In this document: one piece after another, positions 1 through 7,162 of the stretch
How positions within the stretch are numbered: the first letter of the stretch is position 1
How the letters are laid out: each line of letters starts with the position of its first letter
Position numbers and translations under genes: made by a program
NCBI GenBank assembly: GCA_938046705.1
Contig: CALIWP010000086.1
Location: forward strand, 1-8,648
From: an uncultured Campylobacter sp.
GTDB lineage: Bacteria; Campylobacterota; Campylobacteria; Campylobacterales; Campylobacteraceae
Direction of reading: 5' to 3'
DNA length: 8,648 nucleotides
Notes under the pieces: generated by a model
Told to the model about the DNA's origin: nothing
The model's input: the letters and a program-made list of their open reading frames with translations, nothing else
Database searches by the model: none

Positions 1-339
1 GTCATCAGGCTGCACGCGCCGTTTGCTAGTGAAAAGGAGATCGACACGATCGTAAATTTCCTAAAAGCGCAGCAAGAGGTGGTCTACGACGAGAGATTTT
101 TAGCCGAGGAGGGCGCTAGCGGCGGCGGGGGCGTAGGCTCCGGCGCGGTAGCGGGCGAGCTAGACGAGCTCTACGAAGAGGCCAAAGAGATCGTGCTAAG
201 CGAGCAAAAAACCTCGATCAGCTATCTACAACGCCGCCTAAAAATCGGCTACAACCGCGCAGCTACGATCATCGAACAGATGGAGCAAATGGGCGTGCTA
301 AGCCCGATGAACGCAAAAGGGCAGAGGGATATTTTGTAA
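1..339 (+). CDS. ftsK: DNA translocase FtsK, C-terminal end (5' truncated by window)
   Basis: The frame is open from base 1 to a TAA at 337-339, giving the last 112 residues of a larger protein. FtsK is a septum-anchored ATP-driven DNA pump that clears and aligns chromosome termini for dimer resolution during division. Visible residues 1-25 (RLHAPF, then EKEIDTIVNFLK) match the end of the RecA-like motor domain. A Gly/Ala-rich linker (about residues 36-50) follows. The last ~60 residues (from DELYEEA through TSISYLQRRLKIGYNRAA to MGVLSPMNAKGQR) are the winged-helix gamma domain that reads KOPS orientation sequences. Of the visible features, the gamma domain is the strongest identifier. An internal GTG at 79 would give an 86-aa ORF, but it lies inside the motor domain and is not a real start. 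The gene converges with the minus-strand block ending at 528. Confidence 0.93.
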   Translation, partial: VIRLHAPFASEKEIDTIVNFLKAQQEVVYDERFLAEEGASGGGGVGSGAVAGELDELYEEAKEIVLSEQKTSISYLQRRLKIGYNRAATIIEQMEQMGVLSPMNAKGQRDIL

Positions 340-527
340 ATGCTGGCTGTATTTATTTTTAGATTAGCGTCATTAAATTTGAGAATAGGCGTCCTTTGCG
401 AGTGACCCGCTTTGCACGGCATTACAAAGTTTTTGCGCGTTTAGCTAAAATCTATATTTAAATTTCCGACTGAATTTACGGTCAAATTTTAAGCTCGTCG
501 TTGGCGAAATTTACTGCCGAAGCAAAA
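340..527. other. Convergent intergenic region, ftsK / DUF3137 gene
   Basis: This is 188 bp between two converging stop codons. I see no plausible gene or RNA in it. It holds four AAATTT palindromes (375-380, about 469-474, 484-489 and 508-513) and one weak plus-strand hairpin followed by T residues (listed separately). Confidence 0.7.
409..434 (+). terminator. Weak candidate terminator for ftsK
   Basis: CTTTG (410-414) can pair with CAAAG (425-429), extended by one G-U pair, around a 10-nt loop and followed by five T residues (430-434). The stem is short and AT-leaning. The position, 70 nt after the ftsK stop, is reasonable. Chance pairing is quite possible. Confidence 0.25.
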
Positions 528-1472
528 TTATTTATAAACGTCAAGGCTTAAATTTAACTCGTCTATGACGCGTAATAGCCGCAAGACCTCGTCTTTTATG
601 GCCTGCGCATCAGAAAGGCTTAGCGGCGGGTCTAATAGTGAACTTTCAAAACGGTTTTTTGCACCGTTTAAAAAGAGATAGAATTTATTGTCCATAAACG
701 CCGCGCTTAGCGATACGGCACTGTCAAAACCCTGCTTAACCTCGCGTAGGCGTTGCATAAAACCGGGGCTTAAAAGATAGCGCGCTTCTATTTTGTCGTC
801 GGTAAATACGCGAAATTCGCCGTTAAACTCTGTATCGTCAAGTATCTCTTTTTCGCCAGATATTTTCGTATTTAGCACCTTTTTGTCGGCTAGTATCGTT
901 TGTCCTTTGAAATTTTTATAAAACTCGCAGACTAGTACTGTACCGTTAAAGTCCATATATTCGTCGTATATGACTTTGCTTACTCTCAAAAGCGCCAGAT
1001 AAGGGTTTTTTGAGCCGTTTGAGTCATATGTTTTTTCTACTTTTATAGCCTCGCTTAATTGAAATTTGACATTAGCATAAGTACCGCTTATTTGGTCTTC
1101 GCCGTAAAAATTTACGCGCCTATATATTCCGCTTTTATAAAATTCGTTTGCGCTGATGCCTTTTTGAGGCTCGTATGTAAAATTGCTATCTATATCGGCA
1201 ATTACCGTGCTAACAAAAACATTTTTGTAGAAGCTTCTATACTCTTCCAGCGTTTTTTCTACTTTTGGAATCCTCGGCGTGACGTATATTGGGATGACTG
1301 CAAATAAAAGAAAGAATATTTCAAAGCGTCGCTCCATAATAATAAAAATTAGTATTGGTGTGACAAATGTCGTTATAGTCATAAATGTAGCGTATTTTTT
1401 GACTATTTTTTTACACTCATTTTGCTTTTGCGTTACGGCGGCGATAGCTTCTTCGATTTTTAGATTTCTCAT
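528..1472 (-). CDS. DUF3137-type membrane protein of unknown function
   Basis: This 314-aa protein has a charged N-terminus, two predicted membrane segments (about residues 28-47 and 50-65) separated by only a few charged residues, and a large soluble region. The layout, and the C-terminal pattern FNGEFRVFTDDKIEARYLLSPGFMQRL followed by FYLFLNGAKNRFE, match what I recall of the DUF3137 family, whose function is not known. No catalytic motif is evident. Its ATG overlaps the truA stop as ATGA (1469-1472), so it is the last gene of group B and is probably translationally coupled to truA. Base composition is lower in GC than the neighbours: a 60-base sample at 1321 is 33% GC, whereas a sample in glmU at 7381 is 58%. 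It may therefore be a later addition to the operon. Family assignment is from pattern memory and was not searched. Confidence 0.72.
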   Translation of the reverse strand: MRNLKIEEAIAAVTQKQNECKKIVKKYATFMTITTFVTPILIFIIMERRFEIFFLLFAVIPIYVTPRIPKVEKTLEEYRSFYKNVFVSTVIADIDSNFTYEPQKGISANEFYKSGIYRRVNFYGEDQISGTYANVKFQLSEAIKVEKTYDSNGSKNPYLALLRVSKVIYDEYMDFNGTVLVCEFYKNFKGQTILADKKVLNTKISGEKEILDDTEFNGEFRVFTDDKIEARYLLSPGFMQRLREVKQGFDSAVSLSAAFMDNKFYLFLNGAKNRFESSLLDPPLSLSDAQAIKDEVLRLLRVIDELNLSLDVYK

Positions 1473-2425
1473 TCGTAAAAAACTCGGTTTAGATAAAGGC
1501 CGTTTGGCGGCGCAGGGATACGAGTGAGCGGCTTTTGCTCGTAGATAGCCTGGCGCAAAAGCTCTTTTGCTTTGAGGAAATTTTCATCTCGGCAGTTGTT
1601 TGCGACTTCGTTTAAATTTGAGTTTTTGGCGTCAAATTTTGAAGCGATGCACTCTGCGCGTTCGGCGGTTAAATTTGCACCTTCGTGGCTTTTCGTCAGG
1701 ATGTTATCGCGTCTTTTTTTGTTTAAATTTGCTCTCAAATTTGCCGCCTCTGGGCACTCAAATTTAAACTCCTGTGCCTGCGTTTGTCTAAATTTACCGC
1801 TTTTGGCAAGCTCAAGCGCCTTTAAAACGCTAGCGACCATGAGGCGAACCTGGGCGCGCAAAAAGCCGTTTGCTTTAAAAACGATAATCGTTCGTTCGCC
1901 GCGCTCGTAGCAAAAGGCCTTTGAAACGTGCCGCACCGGGCTTTTGACATCGCTGCCAAGCTTCATAAACGCGCTAAAATCGTGCTCGCCGACAAAAAGT
2001 GCGAGCAGCTCGTTTGCTAAATTTAGGTCAAATTTGGGCAAAAAAGTCTCGTAAGGCGACAAAAAAGGCGAAAACTCGCCGTGATTGATGACGTATCGAT
2101 ATGCGCGCGCCTTAGCGTCGTAGCGCGGGTGAAAGTCGTCTTTAACGCGACTTATAAATTTGACGTGAATAGCCGGATGGGCGTGGCGGTTGATGAGAGC
2201 TTTTAGGCGCGCAAAGTCCTTAAAATGCTCGCCGCACTCCACGCAGGCTACTTGATTGTTTGCGTGCACGCCCTTGTCTGTGCGCGAGCTGGAGATTATT
2301 TTGCTAAAGATCCCTACATGCGCTAGAGCCGCACCCAGTGCGTCCTCGACGCCGTTTTCGTGCGGCTGTGTCTGCGAGCCTTGAAATTTCGACCCGTCGT
2401 AGCTAAAAACGAGTTTAAGCCGCAC
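1469..2425 (-). CDS. truA: tRNA pseudouridine synthase A, with extra C-terminal segment
   Basis: TruA isomerises uridines 38-40 of the tRNA anticodon stem-loop to pseudouridine. The N-terminal LKLVFSYDGSKFQGSQ, the catalytic loop SSRTDKGVHA with nucleophile Asp50, FHPRYDAKARAYRY, GEHDFSAF, and the closing TRIPAPPNGLYLNRVFY are all family hallmarks. At 318 aa it is longer than the usual 240-270. The excess sits at about residues 212-283, between FLRAQVRLMVASVLKALELAKSGK and the helix AKELLRQAI. The segment is Asn/Lys/Ala-rich and its DNA (about 1577-1792) is packed with AAATTT. The start is GTG at 2423-2425, directly abutting the TAA of the permease gene (2426-2428). No good Shine-Dalgarno is visible, so coupled initiation is likely. 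The stop TGA overlaps the next ATG by 4 bp. All catalytic elements are intact, so the enzyme should be active. Confidence 0.95.
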   Translation of the reverse strand: MRLKLVFSYDGSKFQGSQTQPHENGVEDALGAALAHVGIFSKIISSSRTDKGVHANNQVACVECGEHFKDFARLKALINRHAHPAIHVKFISRVKDDFHPRYDAKARAYRYVINHGEFSPFLSPYETFLPKFDLNLANELLALFVGEHDFSAFMKLGSDVKSPVRHVSKAFCYERGERTIIVFKANGFLRAQVRLMVASVLKALELAKSGKFRQTQAQEFKFECPEAANLRANLNKKRRDNILTKSHEGANLTAERAECIASKFDAKNSNLNEVANNCRDENFLKAKELLRQAIYEQKPLTRIPAPPNGLYLNRVFYE

Positions 2426-3451
2426 TTAGTATCTTTTTAAAATTTTAGCCCTAAAGCTAAAAATCGAGGCGATAAAAAATAGCAAAAATATCGCCGCAAT
2501 CGCGATAAAAACGCGCGAGCTAAAGAGCATAATGAGCGTAAAATACCCGAATAGCACGCCAAATATCCCAAAATACACAAAGCCCTTTTCGTAGCGGTAG
2601 GTTACGATACCAAGGCTCAAAGCAAAAAGCGTCGTCGCTAGCGGAAAAAGCGCGATAAGAACGTAGGTTGCGAAGTCTTTGGCGCGCTTTTTATCCTCGC
2701 TCATTGCCTGCCAATACTGCACAAACGACTTCGTCTGCGCGACGCTGTCCTCTTGGGCGGTGCTGATTTTCATCGTGCCAAAGTCGGTTTTATGCCACGA
2801 GGCGTCTCTCATATCGTAAATTTTGCCGTCTGATAGCGTAAACTCAAGCACGGCGTTGTTGTTGGTTAGGCGAGCGTTTTTAGCAAGGACGAATCGGTGC
2901 GCGCCTTCTTTTGGTGAATAAAGCGTCACGCCCTCGTAAAGAGTGCCGTTCTCGTCGTTTTTTTCGTTTTGGATAAAGACCATCCAGTCGGAAAATTTTT
3001 GCCCGAATTCGGTTGTTTTTAAATTTAGCTTGGCGACGGTTTTTTTGTATGAGACGAAATTTGAGTTTAGCTCCGCAGCCGTGGGGATCAGTACTATCGC
3101 AGTGACGATTAAAAAGGCCGAAACCGCGCCGCTAACGATAAGGAAAAATTTAGCGATCCTAACGGGCGAATATCCGAGCGTAAAAAGCACGATGCTCTCG
3201 TTTTCGCGCGAAAGTCTGAAAAACATGAGCGCAAGTGATGCGAAAAATGCGATAGGAACGGTAAAAAGTAGTACTCTAGGCAGCATAAACATATAGAGTT
3301 TAAAAAGCTCTATAAAGGTAATCTCGATGTATGAGGTGATACGCGCGATCTGGATGAAAAACACGATCGACATGATGAGAAAAAGCGTCGCAAATAGCGA
3401 TGCAAACGTACCTAGGAAGTTTGAGAAAAGATAGCGCGCCGTCCTATCCAT
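2426..3451 (-). CDS. LptF/LptG (YjgP/YjgQ) family permease
   Basis: This 341-aa protein has the LptF/LptG layout: three N-terminal membrane helices (about 15-35, 55-80 and 100-124), a periplasmic beta-rich domain (about 130-255), and three C-terminal helices (about 262-284, 289-309 and 314-334). The cytoplasmic segment SRENESIVLFTLGYSPVRI after helix 2 corresponds to the coupling helix that contacts the LptB ATPase. In Gram-negatives LptF and LptG form the membrane part of the LptB2FG exporter, which pulls LPS or LOS from the inner membrane onto the Lpt bridge. Sequence alone does not let me say whether this is LptF or LptG; the partner gene and lptB are not in the window. The ATG at 3449-3451 overlaps the prepilin peptidase stop by 8 bp (3444-3451), and the TAA abuts the truA GTG. 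It is thus embedded in group B and expressed from upstream. Confidence 0.9.
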   Translation of the reverse strand: MDRTARYLFSNFLGTFASLFATLFLIMSIVFFIQIARITSYIEITFIELFKLYMFMLPRVLLFTVPIAFFASLALMFFRLSRENESIVLFTLGYSPVRIAKFFLIVSGAVSAFLIVTAIVLIPTAAELNSNFVSYKKTVAKLNLKTTEFGQKFSDWMVFIQNEKNDENGTLYEGVTLYSPKEGAHRFVLAKNARLTNNNAVLEFTLSDGKIYDMRDASWHKTDFGTMKISTAQEDSVAQTKSFVQYWQAMSEDKKRAKDFATYVLIALFPLATTLFALSLGIVTYRYEKGFVYFGIFGVLFGYFTLIMLFSSRVFIAIAAIFLLFFIASIFSFRAKILKRY

Positions 3452-4265
3452 AAATCAGTCCCAAGATGTAGATAAACCAATCTTTAAATGCATAAACTAT
3501 AAGCGTAGCAAGGCTCAAAAACGGCACGAAAGGCAGCTCGTATCCGCGCTTTTGCACGATAACGTATGCAGGTAGCGTCAGTAGCGCCGAGACATAGATC
3601 GCCATGAGGCCTAGCTTGATACCTAAAATAGCACCCATAACGCCCGCGATAAAAATATCTGCAGAGCCCATGGCTTCGCGCTTAAGAGCTAGGCTAACGA
3701 GCGCGCGAAGTAGCCAAAAGGCAAACATAAAAATCGCGGCGTTTATAAACGAATCAAAGGCGCGCAAAAGCCCATCCGAGTCAAAAGAGGTGGGAAGATT
3801 AAAACCGTAAAGCAGCGAAAATGTGACGCTGGCAAAAAGCAGCGGATCGGGAACGGCTTTATAACGAAAGTCGATCAGGCTAAGCGCTAGTAGCAAGATA
3901 AAGCAGATGTCAAGCACTGCCGCCTTAAAAATCGCGGCGTAAAAGCCGTCCGTAAGAGGCTCAAGTCCGTGTGTCTCAACGCAATACGCAAGCACGCAAA
4001 GCAGGCCGCTAGCAAGCTCAACTAGAGGATACTGAAAGCTGATTTTTTCGCCGCAAAACGCGCACTTGCCGCGCAAAAATAGCCATGCGAAAATCGGGAC
4101 GTTATGATACGGTTTTAGCGGTGTTTTGCAGCTTTGGCAGTGCGAGGCGGGAAAATTTATGCTCTCGCCGCGCGGCATGCGGTAGATCAGGACGTTGCTA
4201 AAGCTGCCGACTACGGCGCCCAAGATAAAAAATAATAAAATAAAAAATACAACGGCGAAAATCAT
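3444..4265 (-). CDS. Prepilin peptidase, type IV / A24 family
   Basis: A polytopic inner-membrane aspartic protease that cleaves, and usually N-methylates, type IV prepilins and pseudopilins. The N-terminal GAVVGSFSNVLIYRMPRGES and the paired cysteines C43-x2-C46 and C68-x2-C71 form the zinc-binding methylase region. The catalytic aspartates should be D132 (LSLIDFRYKAVPD) and D203. The second motif reads G200-S-A-D203 rather than the usual GxGD. About seven or eight hydrophobic segments are visible, and 273 aa is a normal length. The ATG at 4263-4265 has AGGAG at 4270-4274, spaced 4 nt. It is the first gene of group B. In Campylobacter the likely substrates are pseudopilins of the Cts transformation machinery rather than surface pili. 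That is inference: no substrate gene lies in this window. Confidence 0.93.
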   Translation of the reverse strand: MIFAVVFFILLFFILGAVVGSFSNVLIYRMPRGESINFPASHCQSCKTPLKPYHNVPIFAWLFLRGKCAFCGEKISFQYPLVELASGLLCVLAYCVETHGLEPLTDGFYAAIFKAAVLDICFILLLALSLIDFRYKAVPDPLLFASVTFSLLYGFNLPTSFDSDGLLRAFDSFINAAIFMFAFWLLRALVSLALKREAMGSADIFIAGVMGAILGIKLGLMAIYVSALLTLPAYVIVQKRGYELPFVPFLSLATLIVYAFKDWFIYILGLIYG

Positions 4266-4605
4266 AACTCTCCTAATTTAATTTATAATGCATTTGGCTG
4301 CTTGCGATTATTTTTGAGCTAGCGGCGACGTTTTTAAGCAATGTTTGCGCAAATTTGCCGCGCGATTTGAGCTAAAATTTGACTCGTTATTTGCGCCGCA
4401 AAAAGCATAAAACACAAAATTTAAAGGCGATTTTAGCGAAATATTGCCTTGAATGATTTTAAATTTAAAGATTTCGGTTTAAAATTTATGCAAAACGGCG
4501 TTGCGGCAAGGCTTTTATTTGTCAAATTTAAAGGCACTTTCTCGGCGAGCGAATCAAATAAAACGACGTAAATTTAAAAGATAGCAGCAGCCAAAACATC
4601 AAATT
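4266..4605. other. AAATTT-rich 340-bp intergenic region
   Basis: There is no credible gene between uppS and the prepilin peptidase gene. The region holds eight AAATTT palindromes, at 4351, 4375, 4417, 4461, 4482, 4524, 4570 and 4601 (the last touching the uppS stop). Two are part of an identical 12-mer AAATTTAAAGGC (4417-4428 and 4524-4535), and two more extend to AAATTTAAA (4461 and 4570). Several TAAAAT-like minus-strand sites could serve as -10 elements for group B, but none stands out. The region probably carries the end of the uppS transcript and the promoter of group B. Confidence 0.7.
4270..4274 (-). promoter_or_regulatory. Ribosome binding site of prepilin peptidase gene
   Basis: AGGAG on the minus strand, 4 nt before the ATG at 4265. 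It is the best Shine-Dalgarno in group B, whose downstream genes have weak or no sites, as expected if they are coupled to this first gene. A TATAAAT lies at 4281-4287, but it would leave almost no leader and is therefore doubtful as the -10 element. Confidence 0.6.

Positions 4606-4633
<28 letters not shown>
4576..4633 (-). repeat. 9-bp inverted repeat spanning the uppS stop codon
   Basis: AAAAGATAG (4576-4584) and CTATCTTTT (4625-4633) are perfect inverted copies separated by 40 bases. One arm lies in the last codons of uppS and the other just after it. On the minus-strand transcript the second arm ends in a U run, so it could act as a weak terminator or 3' end structure. The large loop and AT-rich arms make chance plausible. 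Confidence 0.3.
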
Positions 4634-5307
<674 letters not shown>

Positions 5308-5308
5308 T

Positions 5309-5989
5309 TTAGCCCTTAAAATCAATTATTTTGCCGCTTGGATCAAAAAAAGCGGCGATGTTTTGAGTCGTTTGTGTTTCGCAGCTAAACTCGTCTCGCA
5401 ATAGCCTAGCAACCTTGTCAAACGGCGTTTGCGCGCTGATTATTTGAGCGCCTTTTAGCGTAAAAATAATCGGAGCAAAATTTGAAAAAACAAGGTAAAT
5501 TTGACTCGTTTTAGCGCCATCAAATTTCATCTGAAAAACGCCTTTTGCGCCGTTATAAACAAACGAAATATTAATGATATTTTTTTGCAGCGCAAGCAGC
5601 ATTTGAGCTAGATTTTCAAAGGTTTCTCGCGAGTCTGCCGCGCTAAGACCGTTAAATATATATTCATAAAACCAGTTTAGATCGGGCTCGCTTATCAGTC
5701 TTTCTATTAGCGCTAGCCCATCAGGCGCAGCGTATGCTAAATTTGGCTTTTTAAAGAGATTTCTTATCACGATATTTTCGGTGCCGCTTGCGATCTCGCC
5801 CCAGTATTCACCCTCCACGTCGAGGCTTTTCATGCTTTTGGTGCTTAGGATTTTGTTGCCCATTTTGAGATTGTAGCGATTGTAGCCCGTCTTTTCGGCG
5901 ACTTTGATACTGATGGGCAGGCTCGCGTTTAGAGCCGTGCCGGCGCCGCCGCTTGCGATTTTTTGCACTCGTGAGACGGGATTTATCAT
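5309..5989 (-). CDS. Unknown protein between coaBC and uppS
   Basis: I do not recognise a named family in this 226-aa protein. It has no signal peptide or membrane helix, so it is probably cytoplasmic. An N-terminal section (about 24-70) alternates hydrophobic and polar residues, with a YNRYNLKMGNKILSTKS stretch and a later GEYWGEI, which resembles a small beta-barrel. A middle helical part (about 88-136) follows. A C-terminal part (about 139-200) has beta strands (INISFVY, GVFQMKF, SQIYLVFS) and then a helix PFDKVARLLRDEF. This order loosely recalls FliK-type hook-length proteins, but the similarity is weak and only suggestive. Its ATG overlaps the coaBC stop as ATGA (5986-5989), and its TAA is 1 nt from uppS, so it is co-translated with envelope and cofactor genes. 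I recall an uncharacterised gene in the same slot in C. jejuni (Cj0823). Confidence 0.85.
   Translation of the reverse strand: MINPVSRVQKIASGGAGTALNASLPISIKVAEKTGYNRYNLKMGNKILSTKSMKSLDVEGEYWGEIASGTENIVIRNLFKKPNLAYAAPDGLALIERLISEPDLNWFYEYIFNGLSAADSRETFENLAQMLLALQKNIINISFVYNGAKGVFQMKFDGAKTSQIYLVFSNFAPIIFTLKGAQIISAQTPFDKVARLLRDEFSCETQTTQNIAAFFDPSGKIIDFKG
5313..5317 (-). promoter_or_regulatory. Ribosome binding site deciding the uppS start
   Basis: AAGGG on the minus strand, 5 nt before the ATG at 5307 and inside the last codons of the preceding gene. It favours this ATG over the in-frame TTG at 5325. Confidence 0.6.
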
Positions 5990-7161
5990 AGCTTGCTTGC
6001 TAAATTTACGATTTGGCGCGCCGCGTCATCTTTGGATGTTAGCGCGATATTTTGCGCGTCATGTCGCGTGATAAAGGTTACTTGCGTGCTATCCGAGCCG
6101 AAATTTATATCGCCGCCAAGCACGTTTAGGCAAACGGCGTCGAGGCTCTTTTTTTCAAGCATATTTTTTGCATTTTGCATAGCGTTTGAGGCGTCCGTTT
6201 CCATTTTAAAGCCGATTTTTTTTACGTTTTTAAAATCCGCCAAAGAGCCCAAAACATCATCGTTTTGCGCGAGCTCCAGCGTCCAAATTTCGCCTAAATT
6301 TTGCTTTTTTAGCTTGCCTTCAAATTTGGTTTTTGGAGCGTAGTCGCTAACCGCAGCCGCCATCGCGAGTAAATTTGCGTCCGTCAAATTTGCGTGCAGT
6401 AGCTCTTTTAGCTCCGCCGAGCTTTGAAATTTGAGCGTTTTATAAGGCGCATTCGTCGTCTCAAAGCTAGCTATCAGCGTCACGTCCGCGCCCGCGTAGT
6501 AAAAGGCGTCCGCCAGCGCTTTTGACATCTTGCCGCTGGATAGATTGGTCACGGCTCTTACGTCGTCGATCTTTTCGCTCGTGGCGCCGCCCGTGACGAT
6601 CACTTTTTGCCCTTTAAATTTGGGTTCAGCAAGCATCCTTTTGGTTTCGTAGATGATCGTAGAAAGATCGGCCAGCGCGCCTTTGCCTGTGTCGCCGCAG
6701 GCTAGGATTTTTTCTAACGGCTCGATAAATCTCGCGCCGTTTGCCGCTAAAAATTCGAAATTTTTGCGCGTGGAGAAGTGATTTATCATTTTGTCGTTGG
6801 CTGCGGGCGCGATGAGTAGGGGAGCGGGGCTCGCGATCAGAGTCTGCATAAAGACGCTATCGCAAATGCCGCTTGCAAGCTTGTTTATCGTATTTACGCT
6901 CGCAGGCGCGATGAGGATTAGATCGGTTTTGGCGTAGGCGATGTGATTTAGCCCGTCCTGCCAACTCTCCGTGCGCGAGGTTAAAATTTTATGCTCGCAC
7001 AGCGCTTCAAAGCCCGCTTCAGAGCAAAATTTGAGCGCTCCTTCGCTAAGCATAACTCGCACGTCCGCACCCTCTTTTTTTAGCGCGGATAAGATCTCAT
7101 AAGCCTTATAAAACGCGATACTGCCGCAAACCGCGAGCAAAATTTTTTTATTTTTTAGCAT
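5986..7161 (-). CDS. coaBC: Bifunctional phosphopantothenoylcysteine synthetase/decarboxylase
   Basis: A coenzyme A pathway enzyme. The CoaB domain joins cysteine to 4'-phosphopantothenate using CTP; the FMN-dependent CoaC domain then decarboxylates the product to 4'-phosphopantetheine. The CoaC part (about 1-180) shows the flavoprotein start KILLAVCGSIAFYK, catalytic His73 in LNHIAYAK, PASVNTINKLASGICD, Asn122 in PAANDKM (usually PAMNxxM) and Cys155 in ACGDTGKGAL. The CoaB part (about 185-391) opens with KVIVTGGATSEKIDDVRAVTNLSSGKM, then MAAAVSDYAP, the lysine motif KLKK (283-286), KIGFKMET and LDAVCLN. Length is normal. The ATG at 7159-7161 is 1 nt after the glmU TAA; the spacer and glmU tail offer only a weak ribosome site. 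It also goes by the name dfp. Confidence 0.96.
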   Translation of the reverse strand: MLKNKKILLAVCGSIAFYKAYEILSALKKEGADVRVMLSEGALKFCSEAGFEALCEHKILTSRTESWQDGLNHIAYAKTDLILIAPASVNTINKLASGICDSVFMQTLIASPAPLLIAPAANDKMINHFSTRKNFEFLAANGARFIEPLEKILACGDTGKGALADLSTIIYETKRMLAEPKFKGQKVIVTGGATSEKIDDVRAVTNLSSGKMSKALADAFYYAGADVTLIASFETTNAPYKTLKFQSSAELKELLHANLTDANLLAMAAAVSDYAPKTKFEGKLKKQNLGEIWTLELAQNDDVLGSLADFKNVKKIGFKMETDASNAMQNAKNMLEKKSLDAVCLNVLGGDINFGSDSTQVTFITRHDAQNIALTSKDDAARQIVNLASKL

Positions 7162-7162
7162 T

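Noticed and set aside
1572..1910. 112-aa plus-strand open frame opposite truA
   Set aside because: It is antisense to a clear gene, lacks a ribosome site, and its Phe/Lys-rich make-up comes from the palindromic AAATTT copies.
4329..4406. 24-codon minus-strand open frame in the uppS-peptidase spacer
   Set aside because: It has no Shine-Dalgarno, and its sequence is mainly Gln/Ile/Ala produced by CAAATTT copies; no support as a peptide.
5308..5325. Six-codon extension of UppS from TTG
   Set aside because: It would overlap the previous gene and include the AAGGG ribosome site; the MNELNHLA start is the usual one.
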